A stretch of 64,000 nt of DNA from Buttiauxella brennerae ATCC 51605 (GTDB taxonomy: Bacteria > Pseudomonadota > Gammaproteobacteria > Enterobacterales > Enterobacteriaceae), in contig NZ_LXER01000040.1 of the NCBI RefSeq assembly GCF_001654925.1, positions 124,001-188,000 on the forward strand. Direction: 5' to 3'. A program made the position numbers and the translations under genes. How positions within the stretch are numbered: the stretch's first letter is position 1; every line of letters begins with the position of its first letter. The notes beneath the pieces were generated by a model that made no database searches, had not been told where the DNA came from, and was given only the letters and a program-made list of their open reading frames with translations. Below, piece after piece: positions 31,676-45,470 of the stretch.

Positions 31676-32401
31676 ATGATAGAAATGTACACCGAACAGT
31701 TAGCAGGTATCGAAGTTCTGCATGCTGTCCCTGCCGGGAAAAAAGAGAGCACACTGCCGGTGGTTTTTTTCTATCACGGTTTTACCTCATCCAAACTGGT
31801 TTACAGCTACTTTGCGGTGGCGCTGGCACAGGCTGGAATGCGCGTGATTATGCCGGATGCTGAGCAGCATGGCGCGCGTTTCAATGGCGATGAAACATCA
31901 CGCCTGTACCAATTCTGGTCGATTCTTAAAGACAACATTGATGAGTTTGCTGTGTTGCAGCAGGCTTTGTCAGAACGCTATCCTGTAGACGAGCAGCGTG
32001 TTGCCGTCGGCGGTGCTTCGATGGGAGGTATGACCGCTCTTGGAATTATGGCGCGTAACCCGCAAGTTCGCTGCGTGGCATGCCTGATGGGATCGGGATA
32101 TTTTATGTCGCTCGGGCAAACTCTGTTTCCACCACGAGCGCAAGAGGCTGAATCACTCAATGCACTCGCCGAATATGACATCAGCCATCAGCTGGAAAGC
32201 ATCGGTAACCGGCCACTTTTACTGTGGCACGGCGAGGAAGATGATGTTGTCCCGGCGGCTGAGACATGGCGTTTGCAGCAAGCGCTAGTTGAGAGGGGGC
32301 TGAATAAACAACTGACCTGCTTACGGGAACCAGGCGTCAAGCACCGCATTACGCCAACGGCACTGGATGCCGCCAGCCGCTTCTTTAGTGAGAACCTTTA
32401 A
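31676..32401 (+). CDS. yjfP: Serine esterase YjfP (alpha/beta hydrolase)
   Basis: Cytoplasmic alpha/beta hydrolase; E. coli YjfP hydrolyses short-chain acyl esters, with no assigned physiological substrate. The nucleophile elbow is GGASMGGM (Ser near residue 119), the acid is likely in WHGEEDDVVPA and the catalytic His in GVKHRITP. The 241 residues are eight fewer than E. coli, shortened around the lid (SLGQTLFPPRAQEAESL). Its stop codon directly abuts that of ulaR on the other strand. Confidence 0.92.
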   Translation: MIEMYTEQLAGIEVLHAVPAGKKESTLPVVFFYHGFTSSKLVYSYFAVALAQAGMRVIMPDAEQHGARFNGDETSRLYQFWSILKDNIDEFAVLQQALSERYPVDEQRVAVGGASMGGMTALGIMARNPQVRCVACLMGSGYFMSLGQTLFPPRAQEAESLNALAEYDISHQLESIGNRPLLLWHGEEDDVVPAAETWRLQQALVERGLNKQLTCLREPGVKHRITPTALDAASRFFSENL

Positions 32402-33157
32402 TTACACCAGAATCACTTGCACACCCTGATCTTCAAGTTTTTTGACCACTTCAGGGTTTGCTTGCTTACCGGTAATCACTAAATCAATCTGCTCCGTGCG
32501 GCTAAAGAGCATGCCCGCGCGTTGCCCCACTTTTGAGCTATCGACCAATACTGCCAGCTTACCCACGACGCTCAGCATCTTTTGCTCTGCCATCGCCGTT
32601 AGCATATCCGTTTTATAAAGCCCTTCAGCTGTCAGCCCTTTGCCACTGGTAAACATCCAGTGCCCGGCATACAGCGAAGTCTCGTTTTCTTGCGGCCCAA
32701 GGGTAATGGAATGGCTTTTATTATATTGCCCGCCCATGATCACCACACTTTCATGATCTTCGTCGATAAGGTAATTCGCCAGCGGAAGATAGTTAGTAAT
32801 GATCTGCACCGGTTTGCCACAGATCTGCTGGCCGAGTAAAAAAGCAGTCGATCCGCAGTTGATCACGACACTTTCCCCTTGTTTGACGAGCGCTGATGCA
32901 GCACTGGCAATACGGCTTTTCTCATCATGATTTTGCGCCAGATGAATGTTCATTGGCGTCCAGCGCAGGCGCTGCTGGCTAATGGCTTCGGCACCGTTAC
33001 GGACTTTTTTCAGTCGGCCGTTCTCATCGAGCTTATTAATATCACGCCGTGCGGTCGCCGGAGAAATCGCCAGGCGTTCCATTACTTGTTCGACAGTCAC
33101 AAACCCTGTTTGTTGAAGCAGTTCGAGTAGGATCTGGTGGCGTTGTGCTTCCGTCAT
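32402..33157 (-). CDS. ulaR: Transcriptional repressor of the ascorbate genes, UlaR
   Basis: DeoR-family repressor of ulaG and ulaABCDEF, released by L-ascorbate 6-phosphate. N-terminal DeoR helix-turn-helix ([24 protein letters not shown], given the usual recognition segment SPATARRDI) and C-terminal sugar-phosphate sensor domain with [10 protein letters not shown]. The 251 residues match the family. Monocistronic, transcribed in the same direction as ulaG, separated from it by a terminator. Confidence 0.95.
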   Translation of the reverse strand: MTEAQRHQILLELLQQTGFVTVEQVMERLAISPATARRDINKLDENGRLKKVRNGAEAISQQRLRWTPMNIHLAQNHDEKSRIASAASALVKQGESVVINCGSTAFLLGQQICGKPVQIITNYLPLANYLIDEDHESVVIMGGQYNKSHSITLGPQENETSLYAGHWMFTSGKGLTAEGLYKTDMLTAMAEQKMLSVVGKLAVLVDSSKVGQRAGMLFSRTEQIDLVITGKQANPEVVKKLEDQGVQVILV

Positions 33158-33220
33158 GAATTTTTCCGATGAGAGATGATTTTTAAAGATGATATTTGAA
33201 ATCGGATGAAATACCTAAAG

Positions 33221-33245
33221 GAAAAGCCGGATATTGACCCGGCTT
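33221..33245 (-). terminator. Terminator after ulaG
   Basis: AAGCCGG / CCGGCTT 7-bp stem with an 8-base loop, followed on the minus strand by TTTCC. Lies directly after the ulaG stop codon. Confidence 0.65.
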
Positions 33246-33252
33246 CACAACA

Positions 33253-34317
33253 TTACAAGAACGACTTAAACGGCAGATCCGGCTCATGAGTAAAGCAATC
33301 ATCAAACCCACGTGGGTAGTGATATTCGAACTGATCTTTATCCAGCGGCCAGGTAAATTTGCCGCCAACCTGCCAGATAAATGGCTTAAAGCCATACTTC
33401 AGTCGATCTTTCTTCATATTCCATAGCACACGGATCTCTTGCGGATCGGCCTGGAAATTCGACCAGATATCATGATGGAACGGAATGACCACTTTGGTAT
33501 TCAATGACTCCGCCATACGTAAAATATCGGCACTGGTCATTTTGTCGGTGATCCCGCGTGGGTTCTCGCCGTAAGAGCCGAGTGCGACATCAATCTGATG
33601 ATCATTGCCATGTTTTGCGTAGTAGTTGGAATAGTGAGAATCGCCGCTGTGGTAAAGGTTGCCACCAGGGGTTTTGAACAGATAGTTGACTGCGCGTTTA
33701 TCCATGCCATCAGGTAAGATACCCGCCGCTTTTTCGTCAGCAGGAAGCGTAATGAGTGCGGTACGATCGAATGCATCCAGCGCATGAATTTCAATGTCTT
33801 TCACTTTCACGACATCACCGGGTTTCATTACGATGCAACGCTCGCGCGGAACACCCCAGCCAATCCATAAATCAACGCAGGTCTGCGGCCCAATAAATGG
33901 CACATCATCGGCACAGTTCTGCATCACGGCGGCCGCCACGTTTACGTCGATATGATCGTTGTGATCGTGTGTTGAAAGTACCGCATCAATATTGCGAATA
34001 GCGAAAGGATCAAGCACGAACGGCGTGGTGCGCAGGTTGGGCTGCAATTTTTCCACCCCAGCCATGCGCTGCATCTGGTGGCCTTGTTTCATCAGCGGAT
34101 TGCCATGACTTTGCTTACCGGTACCGCACCAGAAATCAACGCAGATATTCGCGCTACCCTGGGATTTCAACCAGATACCCGTACAGCCCAACCACCACAT
34201 GGCGAAGGTTCCAGGGGCCACTACTTCCTGATCAATTTCTTCATTCAGCCAGCTACCCCATTCCGGGAAGGTGCTCAAAATCCAGGATTCACGGGTAATC
34301 GTCTCAACCTTACTCAT
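33253..34317 (-). CDS. ulaG: L-ascorbate-6-phosphate lactonase
   Basis: Metallo-beta-lactamase-fold enzyme that opens the lactone ring of L-ascorbate 6-phosphate, the first cytoplasmic step of ascorbate fermentation. The metal-binding signature THDHNDHID (near residue 115) and further ligands in HSGDSHYS and IPFHHD are present. From [10 protein letters not shown] the length is 354, as in E. coli; the six codons before it (RRR-containing) are excluded. Divergent from the ulaA operon across a shared control region. Confidence 0.96.
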   Translation of the reverse strand: MSKVETITRESWILSTFPEWGSWLNEEIDQEVVAPGTFAMWWLGCTGIWLKSQGSANICVDFWCGTGKQSHGNPLMKQGHQMQRMAGVEKLQPNLRTTPFVLDPFAIRNIDAVLSTHDHNDHIDVNVAAAVMQNCADDVPFIGPQTCVDLWIGWGVPRERCIVMKPGDVVKVKDIEIHALDAFDRTALITLPADEKAAGILPDGMDKRAVNYLFKTPGGNLYHSGDSHYSNYYAKHGNDHQIDVALGSYGENPRGITDKMTSADILRMAESLNTKVVIPFHHDIWSNFQADPQEIRVLWNMKKDRLKYGFKPFIWQVGGKFTWPLDKDQFEYHYPRGFDDCFTHEPDLPFKSFL

Positions 34318-36085
<1,768 letters not shown>

Positions 36086-36098
36086 AAGGATCTGGATT

Positions 36099-36404
36099 AT
36101 GACGGTACGAATTCTGGCGGTATGCGGTAACGGGCAGGGTAGTTCCATGATCATGAAAATGAAGGTGGATCAGTTCCTGACGCAGCAGGGCGTCAATCAC
36201 TCAGTAAACAGCTGTGCGGTGGGTGAGTACAAAAGCGAACTGAGCGGTGCCGACGTCATTATCGCCTCAACGCACATTGCCGGTGAAATCACTGTGGCAG
36301 GCAATAAATATGTAGTGGGTGTGCGCAACATGCTTTCGGCTGCGGACTTTGGGCCAAAGCTGATGGAAGTGATTACTGCGCACTTCCCGCAGGATCTGAA
36401 ATAG
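36099..36404 (+). CDS. ulaB: PTS ascorbate-specific subunit IIB
   Basis: Cytoplasmic phosphocarrier between UlaC and UlaA. The 101 residues begin [16 protein letters not shown], with the phosphorylated cysteine at residue 9 in the P-loop-like CGNGQGS. An upstream in-frame region overlapping ulaA is excluded because the ATG at 36099 has AAGGAT upstream and the family length. Confidence 0.96.
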   Translation: MTVRILAVCGNGQGSSMIMKMKVDQFLTQQGVNHSVNSCAVGEYKSELSGADVIIASTHIAGEITVAGNKYVVGVRNMLSAADFGPKLMEVITAHFPQDLK

Positions 36405-36413
36405 AGAGGCACC

Positions 36414-36872
36414 ATGAAACTTCGTGACTCATTGGCTGATAACCACTCAATTTTACTTCAGGCGCAGGCGGAAACCTGGCAGGAGGCGGTCAAGCTGGGG
36501 GTTGACCTGCTGGTAAAAGCGGATGTTGTAGAGCCGCGCTATTACCAGGCGATTCTGGATGGCGTCGCACAACACGGACCTTACTTCGTGATTGCCCCTG
36601 GTCTTGCTATGCCACATGGCAGGCCAGAAGAAGGGGTAAAAAGTACCGGTTTCTCTCTGGTAACGCTGAAAACCCCGCTGGTGTTTAACCATGAAGATAA
36701 CGACCCGGTGGATATTCTTATCACCATGGCCGCTGTTGATGCCACCACGCATCAGGAGGTCGGCATCATGCAGATCGTTAACCTATTTGAAGATGAAGCC
36801 AATTTTGATCGTTTACGCGCCTGTCGCACCGCGCAGGAAGTGTTGGATTTAATTGATCGCGCTACGGCGTAG
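36414..36872 (+). CDS. ulaC: PTS ascorbate-specific subunit IIA
   Basis: EIIA of the mannitol/fructose type, receiving phosphate from HPr. The active histidine is H68 in [13 protein letters not shown]. The 152 residues are two fewer than E. coli. It follows ulaB by 9 bases and precedes the catabolic genes ulaDEF. Confidence 0.95.
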   Translation: MKLRDSLADNHSILLQAQAETWQEAVKLGVDLLVKADVVEPRYYQAILDGVAQHGPYFVIAPGLAMPHGRPEEGVKSTGFSLVTLKTPLVFNHEDNDPVDILITMAAVDATTHQEVGIMQIVNLFEDEANFDRLRACRTAQEVLDLIDRATA

Positions 36873-36895
36873 GCCCACAGTTTAAGGAGCTTTTT

Positions 36896-37552
36896 ATGTC
36901 TCATTCATTACCGATGCTGCAAGTTGCGCTAGATAACCAGACCCTATCAGATGCTTACAAAACTACGCGCCTGATCGCTGAAGAAGTCGACATTATTGAA
37001 GTAGGAACCATTCTTTGCGTGGGCGAAGGGGTGCGCGCGGTGCGTGACCTCAAAGCGCTCTATCCACATAAAATTGTACTGGCCGATGCCAAAATTGCGG
37101 ATGCCGGGAAAATCCTCTCGCGGATGTGTTTCGAAGCGAATGCTGACTGGGTTACGGTGATTTGCTGCGCCGATATCAACACCACTAAAGGTGCGCTGGA
37201 AGTGGCCCGTGAATTTAACGGTGATGTGCAAATCGAGCTGACAGGTTTCTGGACGTGGGAACAAGCTCAGGAGTGGCGTGCTGCGGGTATCGAACAAGTG
37301 GTTTATCACCGTAGCCGCGATGCGCAAGCTGCGGGCGTTGCCTGGAGCGAAACTGATATTAGCGCAATCAAACGCCTGGCTAATATGGGCTTTAAAGTGA
37401 CGGTTACGGGTGGTCTGGCGCTTGAAGATTTACCGCTGTTTAAAGGCATTCCGATTCATGTCTTTATCGCCGGGCGCAGCATCCGTGATGCAGCCTCGCC
37501 GGTAGACGCGGCTCGCCAGTTCAAACGTGCTATCGCCCAGCTTTGGGGATAA
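36896..37552 (+). CDS. ulaD: 3-keto-L-gulonate-6-phosphate decarboxylase
   Basis: Magnesium-dependent decarboxylase of the OMP-decarboxylase suprafamily that turns 3-keto-L-gulonate 6-phosphate into L-xylulose 5-phosphate. The (beta/alpha)8 barrel signatures [22 protein letters not shown] (Asp-x-Lys-x-x-Asp) and [10 protein letters not shown] plus the phosphate-binding [10 protein letters not shown] are present. 218 residues against 216 in E. coli; the two extra (SH) are at the N-terminus, and MSHSLPM follows AAGGAG closely. Confidence 0.96.
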   Translation: MSHSLPMLQVALDNQTLSDAYKTTRLIAEEVDIIEVGTILCVGEGVRAVRDLKALYPHKIVLADAKIADAGKILSRMCFEANADWVTVICCADINTTKGALEVAREFNGDVQIELTGFWTWEQAQEWRAAGIEQVVYHRSRDAQAAGVAWSETDISAIKRLANMGFKVTVTGGLALEDLPLFKGIPIHVFIAGRSIRDAASPVDAARQFKRAIAQLWG

Positions 37553-37561
37553 GGACTGCTC

Positions 37562-38428
37562 ATGTTGAATAAGCAAGTGCCGCTGGGTATTTACGAAAAG
37601 GCGCTTCCTGCCGGAGAGTGCTGGCGGGAAAGGCTACAACTCGCTGCCAGTCTGGAGTTCGATTTTGTCGAGATGTCGATAGATGAAACTGATGAACGCC
37701 TGGCACGGCTTGACTGGAGTCGCGAACAGCGTTTTTCCCTGGTACAAGCCATTGCGGATACAGGAGTGCGCGTTCCTTCTATCTGCCTGAGTGCGCATCG
37801 CCGTTATCCACTAGGCAGTGAAGATGACGAAATTCGTAACCAAGGGCTGGAGATCATGCGTAAAGCCATCAAGTTTGCGCAAGATGTTGGCGTGCGCGTC
37901 ATTCAGCTGGCGGGTTACGATGTCTATTACCAGCAAGCCAACGACGAAACCCGTCGCCGTTTCCGTGAAGGCCTGACCCAGGCTGTTGAAATGGCGAGCC
38001 GCGCCCAGGTCACTCTGGCAATGGAAATCATGGACTACCCGCTGATGAACTCCATCAGCAAAGCGATGGGTTACGCGCATTACCTGAATAACCCGTGGTT
38101 CCAGTTGTATCCGGACATCGGCAATTTATCCGCATGGGATAACGACGTGCAGATGGAACTGGAGGCAGGGCGCGGGCACATTGTGGCGGTTCACGTAAAA
38201 GACACTAAGCCCGGCGTGTTCAAAAATGTTCCCTTCGGTAGCGGTGTGGTAGCGTTTGAGGATTGCTTTGCGACCTTAAAACGCAGTGGCTACCGTGGCC
38301 CGTATTTGATTGAAATGTGGAGTGAAAAAGCAGTGGACCCGATTGCTGAAGTTATCGCTGCTCGTGATTGGGTGCTCGCTCGCATGGCAACTGCCGGTTT
38401 GCTGGAGGCTGATTATGCAGCAGCTTAA
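37562..38428 (+). CDS. ulaE: L-xylulose-5-phosphate 3-epimerase
   Basis: TIM-barrel epimerase that makes L-ribulose 5-phosphate from L-xylulose 5-phosphate. Metal ligands are in [29 protein letters not shown] and LIEMWSE, typical of the UlaE/SgbU/AP-endonuclease-2 family. 288 residues against 284 in E. coli. Its end overlaps ulaF by 14 bases. Confidence 0.96.
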   Translation: MLNKQVPLGIYEKALPAGECWRERLQLAASLEFDFVEMSIDETDERLARLDWSREQRFSLVQAIADTGVRVPSICLSAHRRYPLGSEDDEIRNQGLEIMRKAIKFAQDVGVRVIQLAGYDVYYQQANDETRRRFREGLTQAVEMASRAQVTLAMEIMDYPLMNSISKAMGYAHYLNNPWFQLYPDIGNLSAWDNDVQMELEAGRGHIVAVHVKDTKPGVFKNVPFGSGVVAFEDCFATLKRSGYRGPYLIEMWSEKAVDPIAEVIAARDWVLARMATAGLLEADYAAA

Positions 38429-39104
38429 ACAGCAGGTTTTTGAGGCGAATATGGCGCTTCCACGCCATGGGCTGGTGACCTTCACCTGGGGGAATGTCAG
38501 CGGTATCGACCGCGATCGGCAATGCATTGCGATTAAGCCAAGTGGCGTGGCCTATGAGCAGATGTCTGCTGACGACATGGTGATAGTCGATATGAACGGC
38601 GTGGTGATTGAAGGGAAGTACCGCCCTTCGTCTGATACCGCGACCCACCTCGCACTTTATAAGCAATATCCCGAACTCGGTGGCGTGGTTCATACCCATT
38701 CAACCCATGCCACCGCCTGGGCGCAGGCCGGGCTAAGTATTCCGGCGCTTGGCACGACGCATGCCGATTACTTTTTTGGTGATATTCGCTGCACTCGCGC
38801 ATTAACTATCGACGAAGTGCAGGGCGAATATGAGCTAAATACCGGCAAAGTGATTATCGAAACCTTAGGTAGCCATCACCCTCTGCACACGCCCGGTGTC
38901 GTGGTTTATCAACATGGTCCGTTTGCATGGGGGAAAACAGCCGAAGACGCGGTGCATAACGCGGTGGTTATGGAGGAAGTGGCGCGAATGGCGTGGATTG
39001 CTCGCGGGATTAATCCGGCACTTAAACCCATCGACAGTTATTTGATGAACAAACACTTCCAGCGCAAACATGGCCCAAATGCTTATTACGGGCAGGGAAG
39101 ATAA
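38415..39104 (+). CDS. ulaF: L-ribulose-5-phosphate 4-epimerase UlaF
   Basis: Class-II-aldolase-fold zinc enzyme that yields D-xylulose 5-phosphate, feeding ascorbate carbon into the pentose phosphate pathway. Zinc ligands occur in [13 protein letters not shown] and the later histidine in [11 protein letters not shown]. Beginning [20 protein letters not shown] it has 229 residues; the frame's upstream extension lies within ulaE and is rejected. Last gene of the ula operon. Confidence 0.95.
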   Translation: MQQLKQQVFEANMALPRHGLVTFTWGNVSGIDRDRQCIAIKPSGVAYEQMSADDMVIVDMNGVVIEGKYRPSSDTATHLALYKQYPELGGVVHTHSTHATAWAQAGLSIPALGTTHADYFFGDIRCTRALTIDEVQGEYELNTGKVIIETLGSHHPLHTPGVVVYQHGPFAWGKTAEDAVHNAVVMEEVARMAWIARGINPALKPIDSYLMNKHFQRKHGPNAYYGQGR

Positions 39105-39203
39105 ATACGCGAGATAATTGAAGTTATAGGGCGCATGGCTTTGGCCTTTTAAACCGTACTTGCGTGGGCTCCCACTCTCTTTAACTTACAGTATGAAGCG
39201 TAT

Positions 39204-39227
39204 AAAAAAGCCCCCGCAAGCGGGGGC
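39204..39227 (-). terminator. Rho-independent terminator of yjfY
   Basis: GCCCCCGC / GCGGGGGC perfect 8-bp stem; on the minus strand it is followed directly by a run of T (AAAAAA on the plus strand at 39204-39209). It closes yjfY and may also stop ula transcripts from the other side, although no T tract follows on the plus strand. Confidence 0.85.
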
Positions 39228-39304
39228 AAGTCAAACGTTGGCTTTCTATGTCGTTGTGGTATTCCTGGTGTTAACGCGTTACTTCATTGCCTCATTACAT
39301 TCGG

Positions 39305-39580
39305 TTATCGATAGATGTCGGCACTGACTCGCATATTGCCGTTACTGCCGGGCTCTCTCATCAAAATACTGTGGTAGTACTTTGCATTGTGTTGGTCCGC
39401 GTCGTCCTGGATGGCGACTTCGGCCTCTTGTTCGGTGGCAAAGTTATGATTGATATAAATCACGCCTAAGCTCATAACATCGTCCATATTTTGTGCCTGA
39501 CGGCCATCAATCTTGATTGCGGCAGTCGCATTTGAGCTAAGCAAAAGCGCCGCTACAAAGGCTAGAACTGTGGTTTTCAT
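39305..39580 (-). CDS. yjfY: Small secreted DUF1471 protein YjfY
   Basis: A 91-residue exported protein with signal peptide MKTTVLAFVAALLLSSNATA and the DUF1471 core (NMDDVMSLGVIYINHNFATEQEAE, ending GNMRVSADIYR). It matches E. coli YjfY in length and position. Function unknown; the family is generally stress-linked. The frame begins four codons earlier; the ATG at 39580 follows GGAG and gives a normal signal peptide. Third DUF1471 gene in the window, after yjfN and bsmA. Confidence 0.9.
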   Translation of the reverse strand: MKTTVLAFVAALLLSSNATAAIKIDGRQAQNMDDVMSLGVIYINHNFATEQEAEVAIQDDADQHNAKYYHSILMREPGSNGNMRVSADIYR

Positions 39581-40335
<755 letters not shown>

Positions 40336-40341
40336 TTTCCA

Positions 40342-40891
<550 letters not shown>

Positions 40892-40918
40892 TCGGCCACT
40901 GTCCATTAATGACTTTGA

Positions 40919-41383
<465 letters not shown>

Positions 41384-41409
41384 TTTACGCGGACGTATAT
41401 ACGTTGAAA

Positions 41410-41432
41410 CGCCGGCCTCGTGCCGGCGTTTT
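41410..41432 (+). terminator. Rho-independent terminator after rplI
   Basis: CGCCGGC / GCCGGCG 7-bp stem with 5-base loop followed by TTTT. Confidence 0.9.
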
Positions 41433-41464
41433 GCATTTCTGAAGCCGCTAAATCAGATCAACTG

Positions 41465-42055
41465 TTAGCGAGCCCGCACAAAACTGCCATCTGGCTGGCG
41501 AGTAAACAGCACCTGCTGATCGTTGCCAATATCAATCGTCAGCCCCGTCACTACGCCACTCGCATTCTGGCGAATCTGCACCATCTGCCCGGTTTGCAAA
41601 GTACTCAGGGGTTTGTTGCTGCCTTCTACTTGTGCCATAGAATAAACATCCGCTGGCGGTAAATTATGATCGCGGAACAGCTGCGCCATGGTTTGCCCTG
41701 ACTCTACACGGTACGAGCGCCATTGCTGGTCAATATCGTTATTCTCATGCGGCACAGGCGCTTGCGTTTCGGCCTGGGGTTGTTCCTCAACACGTGTCGG
41801 CTCAACGGGAACGGAGTTAGCTGGCGGGTTGACTAAGTGGGCACGAATTGGGGATTGTGACTCGATAGAAAGCTGTGCGTCGCGCGTGAGTGGGCGCGTA
41901 GGCTCATCGGCTGAAGGCCACAGAAAACCAAGCACGATCACGAATGCCGCAATGATAATGCCACGGCGGTGCATGGCTGGCAGCGGGTCCATTAGCCGGA
42001 AATTATCGGGTGCATGCCAAATCCGCGCAAGCCAGGGTTTAATAGCGAATCGCAT
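41465..42055 (-). CDS. ytfB: Cell-division-associated OapA/LysM-like protein YtfB
   Basis: Single-pass inner-membrane protein with a cytoplasmic N-terminus (IWHAPDNFRLMDPLPAMHRR), a membrane helix at about residues 31-48, a Pro/Gln-rich periplasmic linker and a C-terminal OapA domain (SYRVESGQTMAQLFRDHNLP) that in E. coli binds glycans; YtfB localises to the septum and overproduction makes filaments. I prefer the ATG at 42055 (GAGGAG 8 bases upstream) to the GTG at 42064; the product has 196 residues, against 212 in E. coli, the linker being shorter. Confidence 0.9.
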   Translation of the reverse strand: MRFAIKPWLARIWHAPDNFRLMDPLPAMHRRGIIIAAFVIVLGFLWPSADEPTRPLTRDAQLSIESQSPIRAHLVNPPANSVPVEPTRVEEQPQAETQAPVPHENNDIDQQWRSYRVESGQTMAQLFRDHNLPPADVYSMAQVEGSNKPLSTLQTGQMVQIRQNASGVVTGLTIDIGNDQQVLFTRQPDGSFVRAR

Positions 42056-42299
42056 CGACAACACTCCTCATTTCCACACTATGTGCTCTGTTCATTTACC
42101 CACTCCATTATAGAACGCTAACTGTTTGATGCATTGAACAATCCCGCTTTACGTGACGCTCAGCCCCAATTTAGCATTCAATTAAACCATTGTTCCTGTT
42201 TCCTCAGCATTTGTCACCTTTGCCGCTTTTGCATTTTACCCGCCAGGATGACGCTGCTATGCTGCGGGCTTGCTTTTTAATACCATTAAAGGAAATCCC

Positions 42300-42920
42300 A
42301 TGACGACCCCTTCTTTTGACAGCGTCGAAGCGCAAGCAAGTTACGGTATTGGTTTACAGGTAGGTCAACAACTGAGTGAATCTGGTCTGCAAGGCCTGCT
42401 GCCAGAAGCACTGGTAGCGGGTCTGCGTGATGCGCTGGAAGGGAATGCCCCGGCAGTTCCGGTTGATGTGGTTCATCGCGCACTGCGTGAAGTTCACGAA
42501 CGCGCCGACGCCGTTCGCCAGGAACGCCAGAAAGAACTGGCTGTTGAAGGCGTGAAATTCCTCGAAGAAAACCTTAAGAAAGACGGCGTGAACAGCACCG
42601 AAACGGGTCTGCAATTCCGCGTTCTGACTCAAGGTACTGGTCCAATCCCAGCGCGTAAAGATCACGTTCGCGTGCACTATACCGGTAAACTGGTTGATGG
42701 CACCGTGTTCGACAGCTCAGTACAACGTGGCGAGCCAGCTGAATTCCCGGTAAGCGGCGTTATCGCTGGCTGGATTGAAGCTCTGACTCTGATGCCAGTT
42801 GGCTCAAAGTGGGAACTGACTATCCCTCATAACCTGGCTTACGGTGAGCGTGGCGCGGGTGCGTCAATTCCTCCGTACAGCACTCTGGTCTTTGAAGTTG
42901 AACTGCTGGAAATTCTGTAA
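42300..42920 (+). CDS. fklB: FKBP-type peptidyl-prolyl isomerase FklB (FKBP22)
   Basis: Dimeric FKBP22. The N-terminal helical dimerisation domain (residues 1-95) precedes the FKBP domain ([19 protein letters not shown], and [18 protein letters not shown]). The 206 residues match E. coli. The ATG at 42300 follows AAAGGAAA; ten earlier in-frame codons are excluded. No signal peptide, so cytoplasmic. Divergent from ytfB across 244 bases. Confidence 0.96.
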   Translation: MTTPSFDSVEAQASYGIGLQVGQQLSESGLQGLLPEALVAGLRDALEGNAPAVPVDVVHRALREVHERADAVRQERQKELAVEGVKFLEENLKKDGVNSTETGLQFRVLTQGTGPIPARKDHVRVHYTGKLVDGTVFDSSVQRGEPAEFPVSGVIAGWIEALTLMPVGSKWELTIPHNLAYGERGAGASIPPYSTLVFEVELLEIL

Positions 42921-42931
42921 GCGTTCAAACG

Positions 42932-42953
42932 ACCCCGCTCAGGCGGGGTTTTT
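42932..42953 (+). terminator. Rho-independent terminator after fklB
   Basis: ACCCCGC / GCGGGGT 7-bp stem with a short loop, followed by TTTTTATTT. Confidence 0.88.
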
Positions 42954-43216
42954 ATTTGGCTGTTAACAAATAGAACGTGATTTTATCTGGTTAACGCTCT
43001 GTTCCTGAGTTTTTATGTGAGGTTTCTCACCTTTTAGTAGTGATTCTGCACTCAAAACAAACATTAAATTAACAAATAATTTCATTCTTAGTATTCAACC
43101 CGCCAATTCTTCCCTACTATCTGTGAGTTCCCCGGAACAACAACATCACATCCTCAATATTTTAATAAAGGCCAGTAGAGCCTGAACACAACAGACAGGT
43201 ACAGGAAAAATACAAC

Positions 43217-44629
43217 ATGGTAGATCAGATAAAAGTTGCAGACGAAGCTGAGGCTCCGACTGAACAGTCGCTACGGCGTAATTTAACCAACCGCCATATT
43301 CAGCTTATCGCCATCGGCGGGGCAATCGGCACCGGCCTGTTTATGGGCTCTGGTAAGACGATTAGCCTTGCGGGCCCATCCATTATCTTCGTTTATATGA
43401 TAATCGGCTTCATGCTTTTCTTCGTGATGCGTGCGATGGGCGAACTGCTGCTTTCAAACCTCGAATACAAGTCATTTAGCGATTTCGCAGCCGACCTCCT
43501 TGGCCCGTGGGCGGGGTATTTTACCGGCTGGACTTACTGGTTTTGCTGGGTGGTCACCGGCATGGCGGACGTCGTCGCGATAACCTCCTACGCGCAGTTC
43601 TGGTTCCCCGGTTTATCTGACTGGGTGGCGTCGCTCGCTGTGATTGTCTTGCTGCTGAGCCTGAATCTCGCCACGGTGAAAATGTTCGGCGAAATGGAGT
43701 TCTGGTTTGCGATGATTAAAATTGTCGCCATCGTTGCGCTGATCGTCATCGGCCTGGTGATGATTTTGACCCACTTCCATTCCCCGTCAGGTGTAGAAGC
43801 GTCTATCAACAACTTGTGGAATGACGGCGGATGGTTCCCGAAAGGTATCAGCGGTTTCTTCGCCGGCTTCCAGATAGCGGTATTTGCGTTTGTGGGTATT
43901 GAGCTGGTGGGAACGACGGCTGCCGAAACCAAAGACCCGGAAAAATCGCTGCCACGCGCCATCAACTCGATTCCGATCCGCATCATTATGTTCTACGTGT
44001 TCGCGTTGATCGTCATTATGTCCGTCACGCCATGGCGTTCCGTGGTGGCGGATAAGAGCCCGTTCGTTGAATTGTTCGTGCTGGTAGGCCTGCCTGCGGC
44101 TGCGAGTATCATCAACTTTGTGGTGCTGACTTCTGCGGCTTCTTCTGCCAACAGCGGCGTGTTCTCAACCAGCCGTATGCTATTTGGACTGGCACAAGAT
44201 GGAATGGCACCGAAGGCGTTCGCCAAACTCTCTAAGCGCGCTGTACCGGCGAAGGGTTTGACCTTCTCCTGTATCTGCCTGTTGGGTGGCGTGGTGATGC
44301 TTTACGTGAACCCGAACGTGATTGCAGCGTTCACCATGATCACTACTGTGTCGGCGATTCTGTTTATGTTCGTCTGGACGATTATTCTTTGTTCATACCT
44401 GGTGTATCGCAAACAGCGTCCGCATCTGCATGAAAAATCTATCTACAAAATGCCGCTCGGCAAGTTCATGTGCTGGATGTGTATGGCGTTCTTCGTGTTT
44501 GTGATTGTGTTGCTGACGCTGGAAACTGATACCCGCCAGGCGCTGATCGTGACGCCATTGTGGTTTGTGTTGTTAGGTGTGTGCTGGATGTTTATCGGCA
44601 AGAAACGCATCGCGGAAATGCGCAAGTAA
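43217..44629 (+). CDS. cycA: D-serine/D-alanine/glycine:proton symporter
   Basis: Amino-acid/polyamine/organocation permease with twelve predicted membrane segments importing glycine, D-alanine, D-serine and the analogue D-cycloserine. The 470 residues match E. coli and show the family signature GGAIGTGLFMGSGKTI in the first helix. The leader of about 260 bases upstream is AT-rich and could carry the GcvB small-RNA target known for E. coli cycA; I cannot locate it with certainty. Followed by a double-hairpin repeat facing ytfE. Confidence 0.96.
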   Translation: MVDQIKVADEAEAPTEQSLRRNLTNRHIQLIAIGGAIGTGLFMGSGKTISLAGPSIIFVYMIIGFMLFFVMRAMGELLLSNLEYKSFSDFAADLLGPWAGYFTGWTYWFCWVVTGMADVVAITSYAQFWFPGLSDWVASLAVIVLLLSLNLATVKMFGEMEFWFAMIKIVAIVALIVIGLVMILTHFHSPSGVEASINNLWNDGGWFPKGISGFFAGFQIAVFAFVGIELVGTTAAETKDPEKSLPRAINSIPIRIIMFYVFALIVIMSVTPWRSVVADKSPFVELFVLVGLPAAASIINFVVLTSAASSANSGVFSTSRMLFGLAQDGMAPKAFAKLSKRAVPAKGLTFSCICLLGGVVMLYVNPNVIAAFTMITTVSAILFMFVWTIILCSYLVYRKQRPHLHEKSIYKMPLGKFMCWMCMAFFVFVIVLLTLETDTRQALIVTPLWFVLLGVCWMFIGKKRIAEMRK

Positions 44630-44635
44630 CTTTTG

Positions 44636-44722
44636 CCCTCACCCTAACCCTCTCCCACAGGAGAGGGGACTGACCGGTTTGCTTTCCCCCTCTCCCACAG
44701 GAGAGGGCCGGGGTGAGGGTGA
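44636..44722. repeat. Palindromic intergenic repeat, copy 3 (double hairpin)
   Basis: CCCTCACCCTAACCC at the left and GGGTGAGGGTGA at the right enclose two copies of CCCTCTCCCACAGGAGAGGG-type palindrome (each a CTCTCC / GGAGAG stem). Same family as at 4541 and 28091. It fills the space between the converging cycA and ytfE genes and probably terminates both. Confidence 0.7.
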
Positions 44723-44723
44723 A

Positions 44724-45386
44724 CTACTCCCCAGCCAAAGCCCGCGGGAATAGCACGTTATTCTCAAGACTAATGTGATTCATCAGATCATCAATCAGCT
44801 CATTAATCCCGTTATACATCGCCTTCCAGGTCGTGCAGGCTTCCGGTGGCGGCGTCACGTTATTGGTGGTGTGCTTGATAACCTCCAGCAATTCACCCGC
44901 GTCATCATGCTCGCTTTCCATCACGCTAATCGGCCCGTTCGCCTGTGCGCCCATGCCTTGTTTGATCATCGGGAACAGGATCTGTTCTTCTTTCATCATA
45001 TGACTGCTCAGTTCCTGATGCAGCATGGTGAGATACTTCGCCAGCCCCTTCGGCACGTTAGGTTTATCGGCATGCACGCGCTCAACTTTGGTGGCCTGAA
45101 GAATCAGCTCAGGCAACTGCTCGCGGTGGCGGTCATGGTAGCGCACGATAATATGGTCGATGATTTCGGCCAGCGGTGCTGCTTGCCAGTCTTTCTCAAC
45201 GGGTTCTTCAGCAAGCGTTGCAAGTTCTGCTTCAATCGCCTCGAGATCCAACTCTTTACGCGTTGCAGCACGCTCAAGCGTCTGCTTGCCACCGCAGCAG
45301 AAATCGAGATCCAATTTACGGAACAGCGCTGAAGCGCGCGGGATGGTTAAAGCCAGTTCACCTAAAGGTTGGTCGCGGAAGGCCAT
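44724..45386 (-). CDS. ytfE: Di-iron protein YtfE (RIC), repair of iron centres
   Basis: Hemerythrin-fold di-iron protein that restores nitrosatively or oxidatively damaged iron-sulfur clusters. The N-terminal ScdA-type domain contains CCGGKQTL; the four-helix domain supplies His and Glu ligands ([48 protein letters not shown]). From [12 protein letters not shown] it has 220 residues, the E. coli length; twelve upstream codons would run into the NsrR operator and are excluded. Expected to be the most strongly NsrR-controlled gene here. Confidence 0.96.
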   Translation of the reverse strand: MAFRDQPLGELALTIPRASALFRKLDLDFCCGGKQTLERAATRKELDLEAIEAELATLAEEPVEKDWQAAPLAEIIDHIIVRYHDRHREQLPELILQATKVERVHADKPNVPKGLAKYLTMLHQELSSHMMKEEQILFPMIKQGMGAQANGPISVMESEHDDAGELLEVIKHTTNNVTPPPEACTTWKAMYNGINELIDDLMNHISLENNVLFPRALAGE

Positions 45387-45413
45387 GAGCAAATACCTCG
45401 TTGTCGATAATAT

Positions 45414-45436
45414 AAGATGCATATTAAATGCATCTT
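45414..45436. promoter_or_regulatory. NsrR operator upstream of ytfE
   Basis: Two 11-base half-sites, AAGATGCATAT and AAATGCATCTT, separated by one base, match the NsrR consensus (AAGATGCATTT-N-AAATGCATCTT) with one mismatch. It lies 27 bases upstream of the ytfE start codon, where it would block the promoter. nsrR itself is in this window. Confidence 0.9.
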
Positions 45437-45470
45437 TAAGTCGGCGCTATGACTATTTCGAGGTAAGACG

